Assembly: GCA_964437445.1 (NCBI GenBank)
Contig: CAYTGR010000011.1
Location: 25,709-89,708 of the forward strand
DNA length: 64,000 nucleotides
Origin: CAYTGR01 sp964437445
GTDB lineage: Bacteria > Chloroflexota > Anaerolineae > B4-G1 > SLSP01
Direction of reading: 5' to 3'
Of this stretch, positions 47,782-56,800 are shown in pieces. The first letter of the stretch is position 1, and each line of letters starts with the position of its first letter. A program made the position numbers and the translations under genes. The notes under the pieces are model-generated. The model had not been told where the DNA came from and did no database searches. It saw only the letters and a list, made by a program, of their open reading frames with translations.

Positions 47782-50082
47782 TCATTCCGCATGGAGCGCC
47801 ACCACCGGGTCCAGCTGTGCCGCGCGGCGAGCCGGCAACACGCCAGCGATCATCCCCAGGACCATACCAAAGATGACCGACCCCACGGCCAGCCGGGGCG
47901 AGAAATAGAGCAGCGAAATCTCGGTCTGGGCCACCATGACGGCGTTCCCGATGGCCACGGCCACACCGGCCGCCCCCAGTCCCACCACAGCCCCCACCGC
48001 CCCCAACCGAATGGCGTCCAGCAACATTTCGGCCAGGATGTCGCTATTTTCGGCGCCGACGGCTTTCTTGAGGCCGATCTCGCCGGTCCGTTCATTGACG
48101 GCGATGATCATCGTATTCGCCACCGAAACCGCACCGACGAAAACTGCGATGGAAAAGATGCCGGCAATTACAGCGATGATACCGGAGAAAACCTGGCGAA
48201 TCTGGCCGGTGATTTCCTGAATGGTCTGCACCTCCAAACCGCTGAAATTCGCCTTGATCGCCTGGGTCAACTCCGGGATGGTGCAACCCGGCGCCACCCG
48301 CACCGAAAGGCTCCCGTTCTGTTTCTGCCCGCTGGCTGCCTCCAGCCCCTCCATCGTCGTATAAAGCGCATTGTTGGTATTGCTGAACAGGTCCAGCGAG
48401 AGGCGACGCCAGATGCCCACCACCGTGAAGGGGCGGTTTTTGATACGGATGGTATCACCGACCTGCAAATGATGCGTTTCGGCCACCGCTGCCCCCACCA
48501 CCACCTCATTGTAAGTGCCGGGGGTGAACATCCGCCCCTGGGTGAGCGTGTTGCGCACCATCATATCAAAGCCCAACGCGCCCGTAGGTGAACCGTTGCC
48601 CCACACCTCCAGATTGACTTCGGTGGTAAGGACCTCCGTGTCGCTGAAGTTGACCGGCAATTCCTGCTGGCTGATCGGCACTACATCCTGCACACAGGGC
48701 AGCCGGCGCAGGGCCTGATCGGTAGAATACCCAAAATGAACGCCGACCTTTTCAGGATAGACCATGACCAGATCGCCGGAGCCCTGTTCTACACTGCTCA
48801 GGGCGCTGTTCAGTCCTTCCGCCAGGCTGCCCAACACCGCCAGCGTGAAAATACCGATAGCAATGCCGACCACCGTTAAAATGCTGCGCGCGTTGCGCCG
48901 GATCAGGTAGATCAGCCGCTTGAAGCCGCGCGCCGCGTAGACAGCAGCGCTGCCGCCCCGGAGCGCCACTACCGGGTCCAGCCGCGCCGCCTGCAGCGCC
49001 GGGATCACGCCGGCGATCACCCCCATCAACCCGCTAAACGTGACCGTCCCGACCGCCAGCCGGGGCGTCATGCGAAAGAGGGAGGTCCCCAGTTGCGCCA
49101 TCGCCAGCCGGTCGGCCAGCGTCCCCGCGACCCACCCGCCGAGCATCCCGATCAATCCCCCCAGCCCGGCGATCAACAGCGCCTCAGTGATCACTTCGCT
49201 CAAGATGTGGCCGTTCTCCGCGCCGAGCGCCTTCTTCAGGCCGATCTCCTGCCGGCGCTCCTGGACGCTGACGGTCATCGTATTGACAATCGTGAAGGTA
49301 CCGATGAGCAGCGAGAGGATACCGCTGGCTCCGACGATGAGCGTGAAGATCAACACCTGCTGGCGGGCCTGGGCCACCGTCTCCGAGGGGGAATCGGCCC
49401 GGAGGTTGCCCAGCTCCGTCTCAATCCGCTGCGCCAGCGCTTCCAGGTCCGTACCGGCCTGGGGCACCACTTGAATTAAACGGTTGTACTCCACGTACTC
49501 GGTCAAGGCCACGGCCGCATCGTAAGCGATGGTCGCCGTGCGGCTGCCGGTGGTGGGCGACTTCTCCCAGATGCCGACCACACGGAAAGGTTGCTCCCGG
49601 ATCAGCAGGAAATCGCCGACCCGCAGGCCGCGCGCCTGCGCCAATTCCCACGAGATCACCGTCTCGGTGCGGTTGCCGGGGGTGGGAAGCCGCCCGGACT
49701 CCAGTCGCATACCGGGCAGGGGCGGCTCGTACTCCAAACCGGGCAGATCTGAGCTGACCCCGACGTACATCTCCGGGTTGACCGAGATGCGCACCACACC
49801 TTCTTGCTTCTCCAGATTGCCCATGACCGAAATGGTGACCCCGGCGACGCCGGGGATCTGCCGCAGCTGGCGGATCTGGCTATCGCTCAACGCGCCTTGC
49901 TCGTAGTCCGTGACGTACACGGTAATGCGGCTGAGCGCATCCTGCTCCACCATCTGGATCGTGGACTCCAGCTGCTCGGTGATACCACCGACAGCGGTAA
50001 CGGCGAAGATCCCCACCGTGACCGCCAGCATCGTCAACAGCGTGCGAACTTTACGGCGCCAGAGATAGCGAATGATTTCCAT
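47782..50082 (-). CDS. double-length FtsX/MacB-type ABC permease
   Basis: A 766-residue permease consisting of two fused FtsX/MacB units. Each unit has an N-terminal helix, a MacB-type periplasmic domain (starting LLTMLAVTVGIFAVTAVGG and ILTVVGIAIGIFTLAVLGSL), then three C-terminal helices with an ALGAENGHIL or AVGAENSDIL loop and a P-x-x-A-A-x-x-D-P-V-V-A-L end. The second half ends HAE. Two units on one chain imply a functional monomer in place of the usual dimer. First gene of the operon with MFP and ATPase. Confidence 0.92.
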   Translation of the reverse strand: MEIIRYLWRRKVRTLLTMLAVTVGIFAVTAVGGITEQLESTIQMVEQDALSRITVYVTDYEQGALSDSQIRQLRQIPGVAGVTISVMGNLEKQEGVVRISVNPEMYVGVSSDLPGLEYEPPLPGMRLESGRLPTPGNRTETVISWELAQARGLRVGDFLLIREQPFRVVGIWEKSPTTGSRTATIAYDAAVALTEYVEYNRLIQVVPQAGTDLEALAQRIETELGNLRADSPSETVAQARQQVLIFTLIVGASGILSLLIGTFTIVNTMTVSVQERRQEIGLKKALGAENGHILSEVITEALLIAGLGGLIGMLGGWVAGTLADRLAMAQLGTSLFRMTPRLAVGTVTFSGLMGVIAGVIPALQAARLDPVVALRGGSAAVYAARGFKRLIYLIRRNARSILTVVGIAIGIFTLAVLGSLAEGLNSALSSVEQGSGDLVMVYPEKVGVHFGYSTDQALRRLPCVQDVVPISQQELPVNFSDTEVLTTEVNLEVWGNGSPTGALGFDMMVRNTLTQGRMFTPGTYNEVVVGAAVAETHHLQVGDTIRIKNRPFTVVGIWRRLSLDLFSNTNNALYTTMEGLEAASGQKQNGSLSVRVAPGCTIPELTQAIKANFSGLEVQTIQEITGQIRQVFSGIIAVIAGIFSIAVFVGAVSVANTMIIAVNERTGEIGLKKAVGAENSDILAEMLLDAIRLGAVGAVVGLGAAGVAVAIGNAVMVAQTEISLLYFSPRLAVGSVIFGMVLGMIAGVLPARRAAQLDPVVALHAE

Positions 50083-50209
50083 GTTTTTTAGTCTACCAGG
50101 TAAAGAAAGTGTTTCTACTGTGGACAGCCACAGGTTACCCGATCACAACGTCAGCCATATGGATAACGCAGGCCGGTGACAAAAAATTCGGTTGGAGGGG
50201 AAATTGCTG

Positions 50210-50605
50210 TCAGGGGATTCGCTGCAGCCCGTCCCAGGTATCTGGGTCGCCTTCGCCGCCCAGGATGGCAAACGCGCCTTCAGCGCCGTCAGTGACATAC
50301 CAGCCGGAGACCAGGTATTTTCCCGGGCACTCCAATGTGATTTCAGCCTGATTGAGCTCCCAGGTTCCCTGAGAGCAGGTCAACGTCGGCGAGTTGGCGA
50401 TCTCAAAGGTCCCGTCGGCGTTCAACTGAACGGTCACCGTCTGCTCCCCAACGGTGTAGGTGTAGCGGCCGGCCAGGTCCGCCAGCGTGACGGAGCGCGT
50501 GGTGGGATCCGGCAGCCAGCCGCAGGCGCAGCCCAGGCCGCCCAGCCAGAGCGCCAGGCTCAGCATGAGTCCCCGGCGCTGAGAATGATTGAGGATCCGC
50601 TTCAA
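50210..50605 (-). CDS. small secreted lipoprotein, unknown function
   Basis: A 132-residue protein from TTG 50605, preceded by AAGGAACGAGC. The signal peptide LMLSLALWLGGLGC gives a lipobox with Cys26. The mature part has TVTLADLAGRYTYTVGEQTV-like beta-strand sequence with DGTFEIANSP and EITLECPGKYLVSG, resembling small lipocalin-like/META-type stress lipoproteins. The longer frame upstream of TTG only reads through the palindromic repeat. It lies alone between the ABC operon and the Ca2+-ATPase. Confidence 0.6.
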   Translation of the reverse strand: MKRILNHSQRRGLMLSLALWLGGLGCACGWLPDPTTRSVTLADLAGRYTYTVGEQTVTVQLNADGTFEIANSPTLTCSQGTWELNQAEITLECPGKYLVSGWYVTDGAEGAFAILGGEGDPDTWDGLQRIP

Positions 50606-50616
50606 GCTCGTTCCTT

Positions 50617-50688
50617 GTGAAAATAACGCTCTGAGTTTGTAGTCAGGCGCTTTAGCGCCGTCTAAGCCGCGCTGAAGCGCGGCACTAC
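50617..50688 (+). repeat. dispersed palindromic element (copy 2)
   Basis: GAAAATAACGCTCTGAGTTTG, a short leader, is followed by GTAGTCAGGCGCTTTAGCGC, CGTCTAAGCCGCGCTGAAGC and GCGGCACTAC. The two GC-rich halves fold as separate stems and the outer GTAGT/ACTAC words pair. The leader AAAATAACG-TCTG-GTTTGTAGT is shared with the copy at 63943. Confidence 0.75.
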
Positions 50689-50739
50689 GAGCCAATTTTC
50701 ATCCCACGGCTGGTGAACGCCAGTTCATGAGGAATCCCT

Positions 50740-50795
50740 CTGAGTTTGTAGTGAGGCGCTTTAGCGCCATCAGCCGCGCTAAAGCGCCTCACTAC
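50740..50795 (+). repeat. dispersed palindromic element (copy 3)
   Basis: TGAGTTTGTAGTGAGGCGCT, TTAGCGCCATCAGCCGCGCT and AAAGCGCCTCACTAC; it forms a more perfect long hairpin than copy 2. It lies only 50 bases from copy 2, in the gap before the Ca2+-ATPase 3' end. Confidence 0.75.
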
Positions 50796-50821
50796 CGGCT
50801 TATTTTCCACCCTGTACTACA

Positions 50822-53692
50822 TCAGGCCGTGGCGGCCTGTCGCTGGCGTCGCTCCAGCAAGTTGGCGATCCACTTCTGGAGCTCAGCTGCTACCGCGGGC
50901 AGCAGCACCAGCGGCAGGACCAATTCCCACTCGGCCAGCGTCAAGGGGACCGTGCCAAACGCCACCTGTAAGAACGGAACGTAAATCACCAGGACCAGCA
51001 ACACCAGCGAAAAACCGACGGCGTACTGCATCCATTTGTTGGAGAAAAACCCCAGTTTGATCAAGGGGAACCGCTCCGAACGCGCCGTGTAAGCCCGGAA
51101 GAGCTCGGAGAGAATCAGCGTCGCAAAGGCCATCGTCTGCGCCGTGCGGATGGCGAACTCGCGGTCGGCGTGTGCCGCGTAGAAATCCAGCCCCCGGAAG
51201 TAGGCGATCAACACCGCTGCGGTAATCGCCAGTGTCTGCACGATGACGCCGGAGAGCATCTCGCGGTTAATCACCGGTTCATCGGGGCGGCGCGGCGGCC
51301 GGTCCATAATATCGGGATCGCCCTTCTCCAGGCCCAGCGCCAGCGCCGGCGCGCCGTCGGTCAGCAGGTTGAGCCACAAGAGCTGGATCGCGGTCAACGG
51401 CGTGGGCCAGCCAAACAACGTAGCGAGGAAAATGATGGAAATCTCAGCCATGTTGCAGGAGATGAGGAAGTAGACGAACTTGCGAATGTTGGAGTAGATG
51501 ATGCGCCCCTGCTCAATGGCGCTGACGATGGAAACGTAATTGTCGTCGGTCAACACCATGTCGGCGGTCTGCTTGGAGACATCGGTGCCGGTGATGCCCA
51601 TCGCCACGCCAATATTGGCCCGCTTGAGCGCCGGCGCATCGTTGACACCGTCACCGGTCATGGCAGCGATATGGCCGCGTGCCTTGAGCGCCTCCACAAT
51701 GCGGACTTTATGATTGGGCGAAACACGGGCAAAAACATCCACGTCCTCAATCACCGCCGCCAGCTGCTCGTCACTCATCGCGTCCAGTTCTGCGCCGGAG
51801 ATCGCCTTGCCCCCCGGTCGCAGCACGCCGATCTCCCGGCCAATCGCCTCGGCGGTCGCGGCGTAGTCGCCGGTGACCATGACCGTGCGCAACCCGGCCC
51901 CCTTCGCTTTTTGGACAGCGGGGATCACTTCCTGGCGGGCCGGGTCAATCATCCCTTGCAGGCCCAGCAGGATTAAATCGTGTTCCACTTCCTCCGGCTT
52001 TGGCTCTTCGGGGACCGTGTCCAACGGGCGGTAGGCGAAGGCCAGCACGCGGAGCGCCTGGGAAGCCATCCGCGCGTTGGCCGCCAGAATCTGCTCCCGC
52101 CGGGCGTCGGTCAACCGCACCGGCCCTTTCGCCGTCTGAAGATGAGTACAGCATTGCAACACCAGATCGGGCGCACCCTTAACAATGGCCACGTAGCCGG
52201 TCGCCTCCGCGGAGAAGGGGCTGGGGTCATCATCGCGCACGGCCTTCAGCGCGTGAATGGTGGTCATCCGTTTGCGTTCAGCGTCAAAGGGAATTTCGGC
52301 CACGCGCGGGTAAGCCTGCTCCAGCTCCTTGCGCCAGATGCCGGCCTTGGCCGCGGCGACTATCAGCGACCCTTCAGTCGGATCGCCCACCATGCGGTAA
52401 GATTGCTGCCCCTCGGCCTCGCCGACAACCTCCAGTTCGGCATCATTGCAGAGCGCACCGGCCCAGAGCGTCGCCCGCAGCAACGTCTGCGTGCTCAGGT
52501 CTACGGCCTGCTCATGGCCGTTCGCCAGCCGGAAATCGCCGACCGGATCGTAGCCCTTGCCGGTCACGACGTAATCCGGCCCATCCACCCCTACCTGCAC
52601 CACCGTCATCTGGTTCTGGGTCAGCGTGCCGGTCTTGTCGGAGCAGATGACTGTGGCCGAGCCCAGCGTCTCCACGGCGGGCAGTTTGCGGATCAGCGCG
52701 TGGCGGCGCACCATCTCGCGCATCCCCAGCGCCAGGCAGATGGTGACGATGGCCGGCAGCCCTTCGGGAACGGCGGCAATCGCCAGGCTGACGGCGATCA
52801 TGAAGAGCTCCACGATCTTCTCAATGAGCGTCGCGCCGTGGAGTTGTTCCGGCCCCAGCACCACGCGCCCGATCCCCACCAGGAAGACCAGGCCACAGAT
52901 GACAAGGCTGGCAACGCCCAGCGTCCGCCCCAGTTGATTCAGTTTCTTCTGGAGGGGGGTCTCCTCCTCTTCAAACGACTGGATCATCTCGGCGATCAGC
53001 CCGATCTCGGTGTTCATACCGGTCCCGACGACGACGCCCTTGCCGCGCCCATAGCTGACCATCGTGCTCATGTAGGCGCTGTTCCGGCGGTCGCCGAGCG
53101 CCGCCCCCGGCGCCAGAGATTGATCGGCCCGCTTGTTGACCGGGACCGATTCGCCGGTGAGCGACGCCTCCTCCACTTTGAGATTGACACTCTCCAGCAA
53201 ACGGACATCCGCCGGCACGACGTTGCCGGCCTCCAGCAACACAATGTCGCCGGGGACCAGCTCGCGTGAGGGGACGGTAACGCGATGGCCGTCGCGGATG
53301 ACCTGCGCTTCCGGCGCAGCCATCTTCTTGAGCGCAGCCAGCGCTTCCTCGGCTTTGCTTTCCTGAATGACTCCGATCGTGGCGTTGAGGATGACAATCG
53401 CCATAATAACGGCCGCGTCAATGAATTCAGTCGTGTCGCCGGTCTGCCGCCACTCGTTCCAGCCGATCGCCGCCGAGACAATCGCGGCGACAATCAGCAT
53501 CACGACGACAAACCCCTCTAACTGCGCCAGCAGCCGCTTCCAAAACGGCGTGGGAGGGCGCTCCTGCAGCTCGTTGAGGCCATATTTTGCCAGCCGTTGC
53601 TTTGCTTCGGCGGCAGAAAGCCCGAGTTCCGGGTTTGTCTCCAGCGAGCGCGCCACCTGTTCGGCGCTTAAGGCATACCAGGGTTCAGTCAT
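50822..53692 (-). CDS. P-type Ca2+-transporting ATPase (SERCA-like)
   Basis: A 956-residue P2A-type pump. N-terminal cation-ATPase domain, actuator loop TGES (179-182), PEGLP in the fourth helix (309-313, the Ca2+-site II motif), phosphorylation site DKTGT with Asp352, KGAPD in the nucleotide domain, and TGDGVNDAPALK in the hinge. Ten membrane segments are expected. It has a good Shine-Dalgarno (TAGGAGG) and its own promoter. Ion specificity follows from PEGLP and is likely Ca2+. Confidence 0.95.
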   Translation of the reverse strand: MTEPWYALSAEQVARSLETNPELGLSAAEAKQRLAKYGLNELQERPPTPFWKRLLAQLEGFVVVMLIVAAIVSAAIGWNEWRQTGDTTEFIDAAVIMAIVILNATIGVIQESKAEEALAALKKMAAPEAQVIRDGHRVTVPSRELVPGDIVLLEAGNVVPADVRLLESVNLKVEEASLTGESVPVNKRADQSLAPGAALGDRRNSAYMSTMVSYGRGKGVVVGTGMNTEIGLIAEMIQSFEEEETPLQKKLNQLGRTLGVASLVICGLVFLVGIGRVVLGPEQLHGATLIEKIVELFMIAVSLAIAAVPEGLPAIVTICLALGMREMVRRHALIRKLPAVETLGSATVICSDKTGTLTQNQMTVVQVGVDGPDYVVTGKGYDPVGDFRLANGHEQAVDLSTQTLLRATLWAGALCNDAELEVVGEAEGQQSYRMVGDPTEGSLIVAAAKAGIWRKELEQAYPRVAEIPFDAERKRMTTIHALKAVRDDDPSPFSAEATGYVAIVKGAPDLVLQCCTHLQTAKGPVRLTDARREQILAANARMASQALRVLAFAYRPLDTVPEEPKPEEVEHDLILLGLQGMIDPARQEVIPAVQKAKGAGLRTVMVTGDYAATAEAIGREIGVLRPGGKAISGAELDAMSDEQLAAVIEDVDVFARVSPNHKVRIVEALKARGHIAAMTGDGVNDAPALKRANIGVAMGITGTDVSKQTADMVLTDDNYVSIVSAIEQGRIIYSNIRKFVYFLISCNMAEISIIFLATLFGWPTPLTAIQLLWLNLLTDGAPALALGLEKGDPDIMDRPPRRPDEPVINREMLSGVIVQTLAITAAVLIAYFRGLDFYAAHADREFAIRTAQTMAFATLILSELFRAYTARSERFPLIKLGFFSNKWMQYAVGFSLVLLVLVIYVPFLQVAFGTVPLTLAEWELVLPLVLLPAVAAELQKWIANLLERRQRQAATA

Positions 53693-53732
53693 GTACGCAC
53701 CTCCTAGGCCGGAAATTTACGAATTGGCGCTT

Positions 53733-53760
53733 ATTATACGAGAAAATGGGAAAAGGTAAA
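53733..53760 (-). promoter_or_regulatory. promoter of the Ca2+-ATPase gene
   Basis: On the minus strand TTTACC (53755-53760), a 16-base spacer and TATAAT (53733-53738) lie 41 bases before the start codon. The -10 hexamer is perfect. Confidence 0.6.
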
Positions 53761-53791
53761 TGGATGGCAGGAGCACGGTCGGTCCAACATG

Positions 53792-53816
53792 AGGGGCGAG
53801 GCCTCGCCTCGCCCCT
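53792..53816 (-). terminator. hairpin after the glycolate-oxidase fusion gene
   Basis: Arms 53792-53802 and 53806-53816 (AGGGGCGAGGC and its inverse) around CTC. It lies about 55 bases beyond the stop of the minus-strand GlcFDE gene. No T-run; assigned by position. Confidence 0.5.
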
Positions 53817-53869
53817 AAGCGCACAGGTGGTAGTATTTCCGCCTTCCGCCCCCCTCCACCCTTACACAC

Positions 53870-56800
53870 TTACATTCCCAGCGCCCCCCGGTTCAAAATC
53901 CCCGCCGGATCCCACTGCGCTTTAAGACCGCGCATCAGCGGCAGCGAGGCCGGTTGATAGCCCCACCGCTCCACCGCGCAGCTGGCGGGCGCGGCCAGCA
54001 CCACCGCATAACCGCCCGCCGCCAGCGCCGGCTCGCGCAGTGCCGCCAGCCAGGCCGCGGCGTTCCCATCGGCGGGCGCGTGCGCGTAGAGCTGCCCGGC
54101 CGCCACATCCAGCAGCACCGGCCGGTCAGCCCAGACCCGCTCCTGGGCCAGCGCATACTCCGGTAGCGCCTTGACCGGCACCCCGACCCGCACCAACAAC
54201 TCGTCTGCCGGCGCGCCGCCGAGGAAGCGCGCCCAGAGCGCCGTCCCAGTCGGCGCCTCCACCTCCAGCGGCTGCGGGGCACCCGCTTGCTGCAACGCTT
54301 GGCCGAGCAAGGCCAGCTCTCGCTCTACATCCTGCGGGAAGCCCTCGGCGGTGTAAGCCAGGGTATAGGGACTCGCGCCAAGTTCCGGCACCGCCGCCCC
54401 CTTGACCAGCACCAGCGCCGAAGCGACCAGTGCGCGCGGGAGCAGCTCGCCGGCCCAGCGCAACCCCTCGGCCAGCGCGGAAACCGGCATCAGCAACGTG
54501 CGCCGCAACCGAGGCAGCGGCGTGATGCGGAAGGTGACATCGGTGAGCACCCCTAAGGTGCCGTAGGAGCCGACGAAGAGCTTGGGCAGGTCGTAACCGG
54601 CCACGTTCTTGACCAGAGGCCGCCCGGCGCGGAGCACCCGCCCATCCGCCAGCGCCACCGTCGCGCAAAGCAGCTGGTCACGGACCCCGCCGTACCGCAT
54701 CCGCAGCGGGCCGTTGAGATTGGCCGCCACCAGCCCGCCCACGGTCGTCTCCGGCCAGGGGGCGGCCAGCGCCACCTGCATCCCATCGCGCGCCAGCCGC
54801 GCCTGGAGCTCCGCTAAGGGCAGCCCGGCGCCCACCTGCACGTAGAGATCATCCAGCGTATAGGTGATGATGTCGCGCAGCGCCGCCGTGGAAAGCTGCA
54901 CCGCGCCGTTAGACGCGCCGCTGTGACCGATGTGCACCGGGCGTCCGGCTGCGGTCAGCGCCGCCAGCCCGCCCGCCGTCTCCTCGGCGCTGCGCGGGGT
55001 GAACACTGCCCCGGTCGGCGGCTCCCCGTGGACTTTGGTGACCGGCGGCAGCTGCGGCGGGAAGATCTTGCCGGGGTTGAGCAGCCCTTCCGGATCAAAG
55101 AGCTGCTTCAGTTCCCGCATGGCCGCCAGCTCCGCGCCGTTGTAAACCAGCGGCATGAAGTCGCGCTTCTCAATCCCCACGCCGTGCTCGCCGGTGATCG
55201 TGCCGCCCAGTTCTGCGCAGAGTTTGAGGATCTGCCGGCCCGCCTCCGCAATGCGCGCCATGAACTCCGGGTCGTCGGGCCGCTCAATCAGCACAAAGGG
55301 ATGCAGGTTGCCGTCGCCGGCGTGCATGACATAGGCTACCTTCAGCCCTAACCGCTCGCAGAGCTGGTTGACGCCGGCAATGGCCGTGGCCAACCGGCTG
55401 CGCGGCACCGTCCCATCCACCAGATAGAACGAGGGGGCCAGCCGGGCCAGCGCGCCAAGCGCGCTCTTGCGCCCATACCAGAGCGCATCACGCTCCGCCG
55501 CCGTCCGCGCAATCTGCAAATCAAAGGCGTGATGCTCGTGCAGCACCGCCAACACCTCGTCCATCTGCGCATCTAAGCTCTCCGGGTAGCCATCCACCTC
55601 CACGATCATCAGCGCGCCCGCCTGCACCGGCAGCCCCAGGTGCAGGTAATCCTCCACAATCTGCATGATCTTCTGGTCCATCAGCTCCAGCGTGGCGGGG
55701 ATCAGCCCGCGCGCGATGATGGCGGAGACGGCTGCGCCGGCTGCCTCAATCGTCTGGAAGGCCGCGCGCAGCGTCTTGATGGCGGGTGGGTTGCCCACCA
55801 GGCGCGCGCTCGCCTCGGTGATGATCCCCAAAGTCCCCTCACTGCCGTTGAACAGGCCGACAAAATCGTATTCAGGATAATCCAGCGCGCGCCCGCCCAA
55901 CCGCACCACCTGCCCATCGGCGAGCACCACTTCCAGCCCGGTGATGTAGTTGGTGGTGACGCCATACTTGAAGCAGTGCGGCCCGCCGGCGTTCTCGGCG
56001 ATGTTGCCGCCCATCGTCGCCGTCTTGCCGCTGGCCGGGTCGGCGGGATAGTAGAGCCCCTGCGTCTTGACCAGCGCATCCAGCGCCAGGTTGATCACGC
56101 CGGGCTCCACCACGACGCTGCGCCCGGCCCGATCCAGCTCCACCACGCGCTTCATGTGCGAAAACTCCAGGATCAGCCCGCCGTGTTCGGCCACCGCGCC
56201 ACCCGAAAGCCCGGTGCCGGCGCCGCGCGCGATCAGCGGCTTGCGCTGCTCCCGCGCCCACTGCACCAGCCGTTGGACTTCAGCCGTGGTATGCGGGAGG
56301 ATCACGGCATCCGGCCAGCCCTTATCCAGTGCCGCGTCGCGCTCGTAGGTGAGCAGCTCTACCCGGTCGGTGATGACGCGGCCCGGCCCCAGCTGGCGGC
56401 CCAGTTCGCGCAGCGCCGGCTCCTGCGGCGGCCGCGCGCGCGGCGGCAATTCTTTCCCAATCTTACGCGGCACCAGGCTGGCCCCAGAAGTCTCCCGGCG
56501 GCCCAGGCCGTGGTCTGTGATCTGTAGTCCGTGGTCACCTTGCTCCGCCACCCGGTACGACAGATCCAGCACCTCCGCCAGATGCATGACTTTGATGGGC
56601 AAGCGGGCGCGGCGCACGCCGGAGATCAACTGCATCGCGCAGCCGGTGTTGGTCACCACCAGCACCTCCGCGCCGGTCGCGGCGATGTCGGCCAGCTTGG
56701 CATCCAGGATCGCATTGGCCGTTTCCACCTGCACGATGTTGTAGATGCCGGCGCTGCCACAGCAGCGGTCGGGCTGTTGGAGCTCCACCAGCTCCACGCC

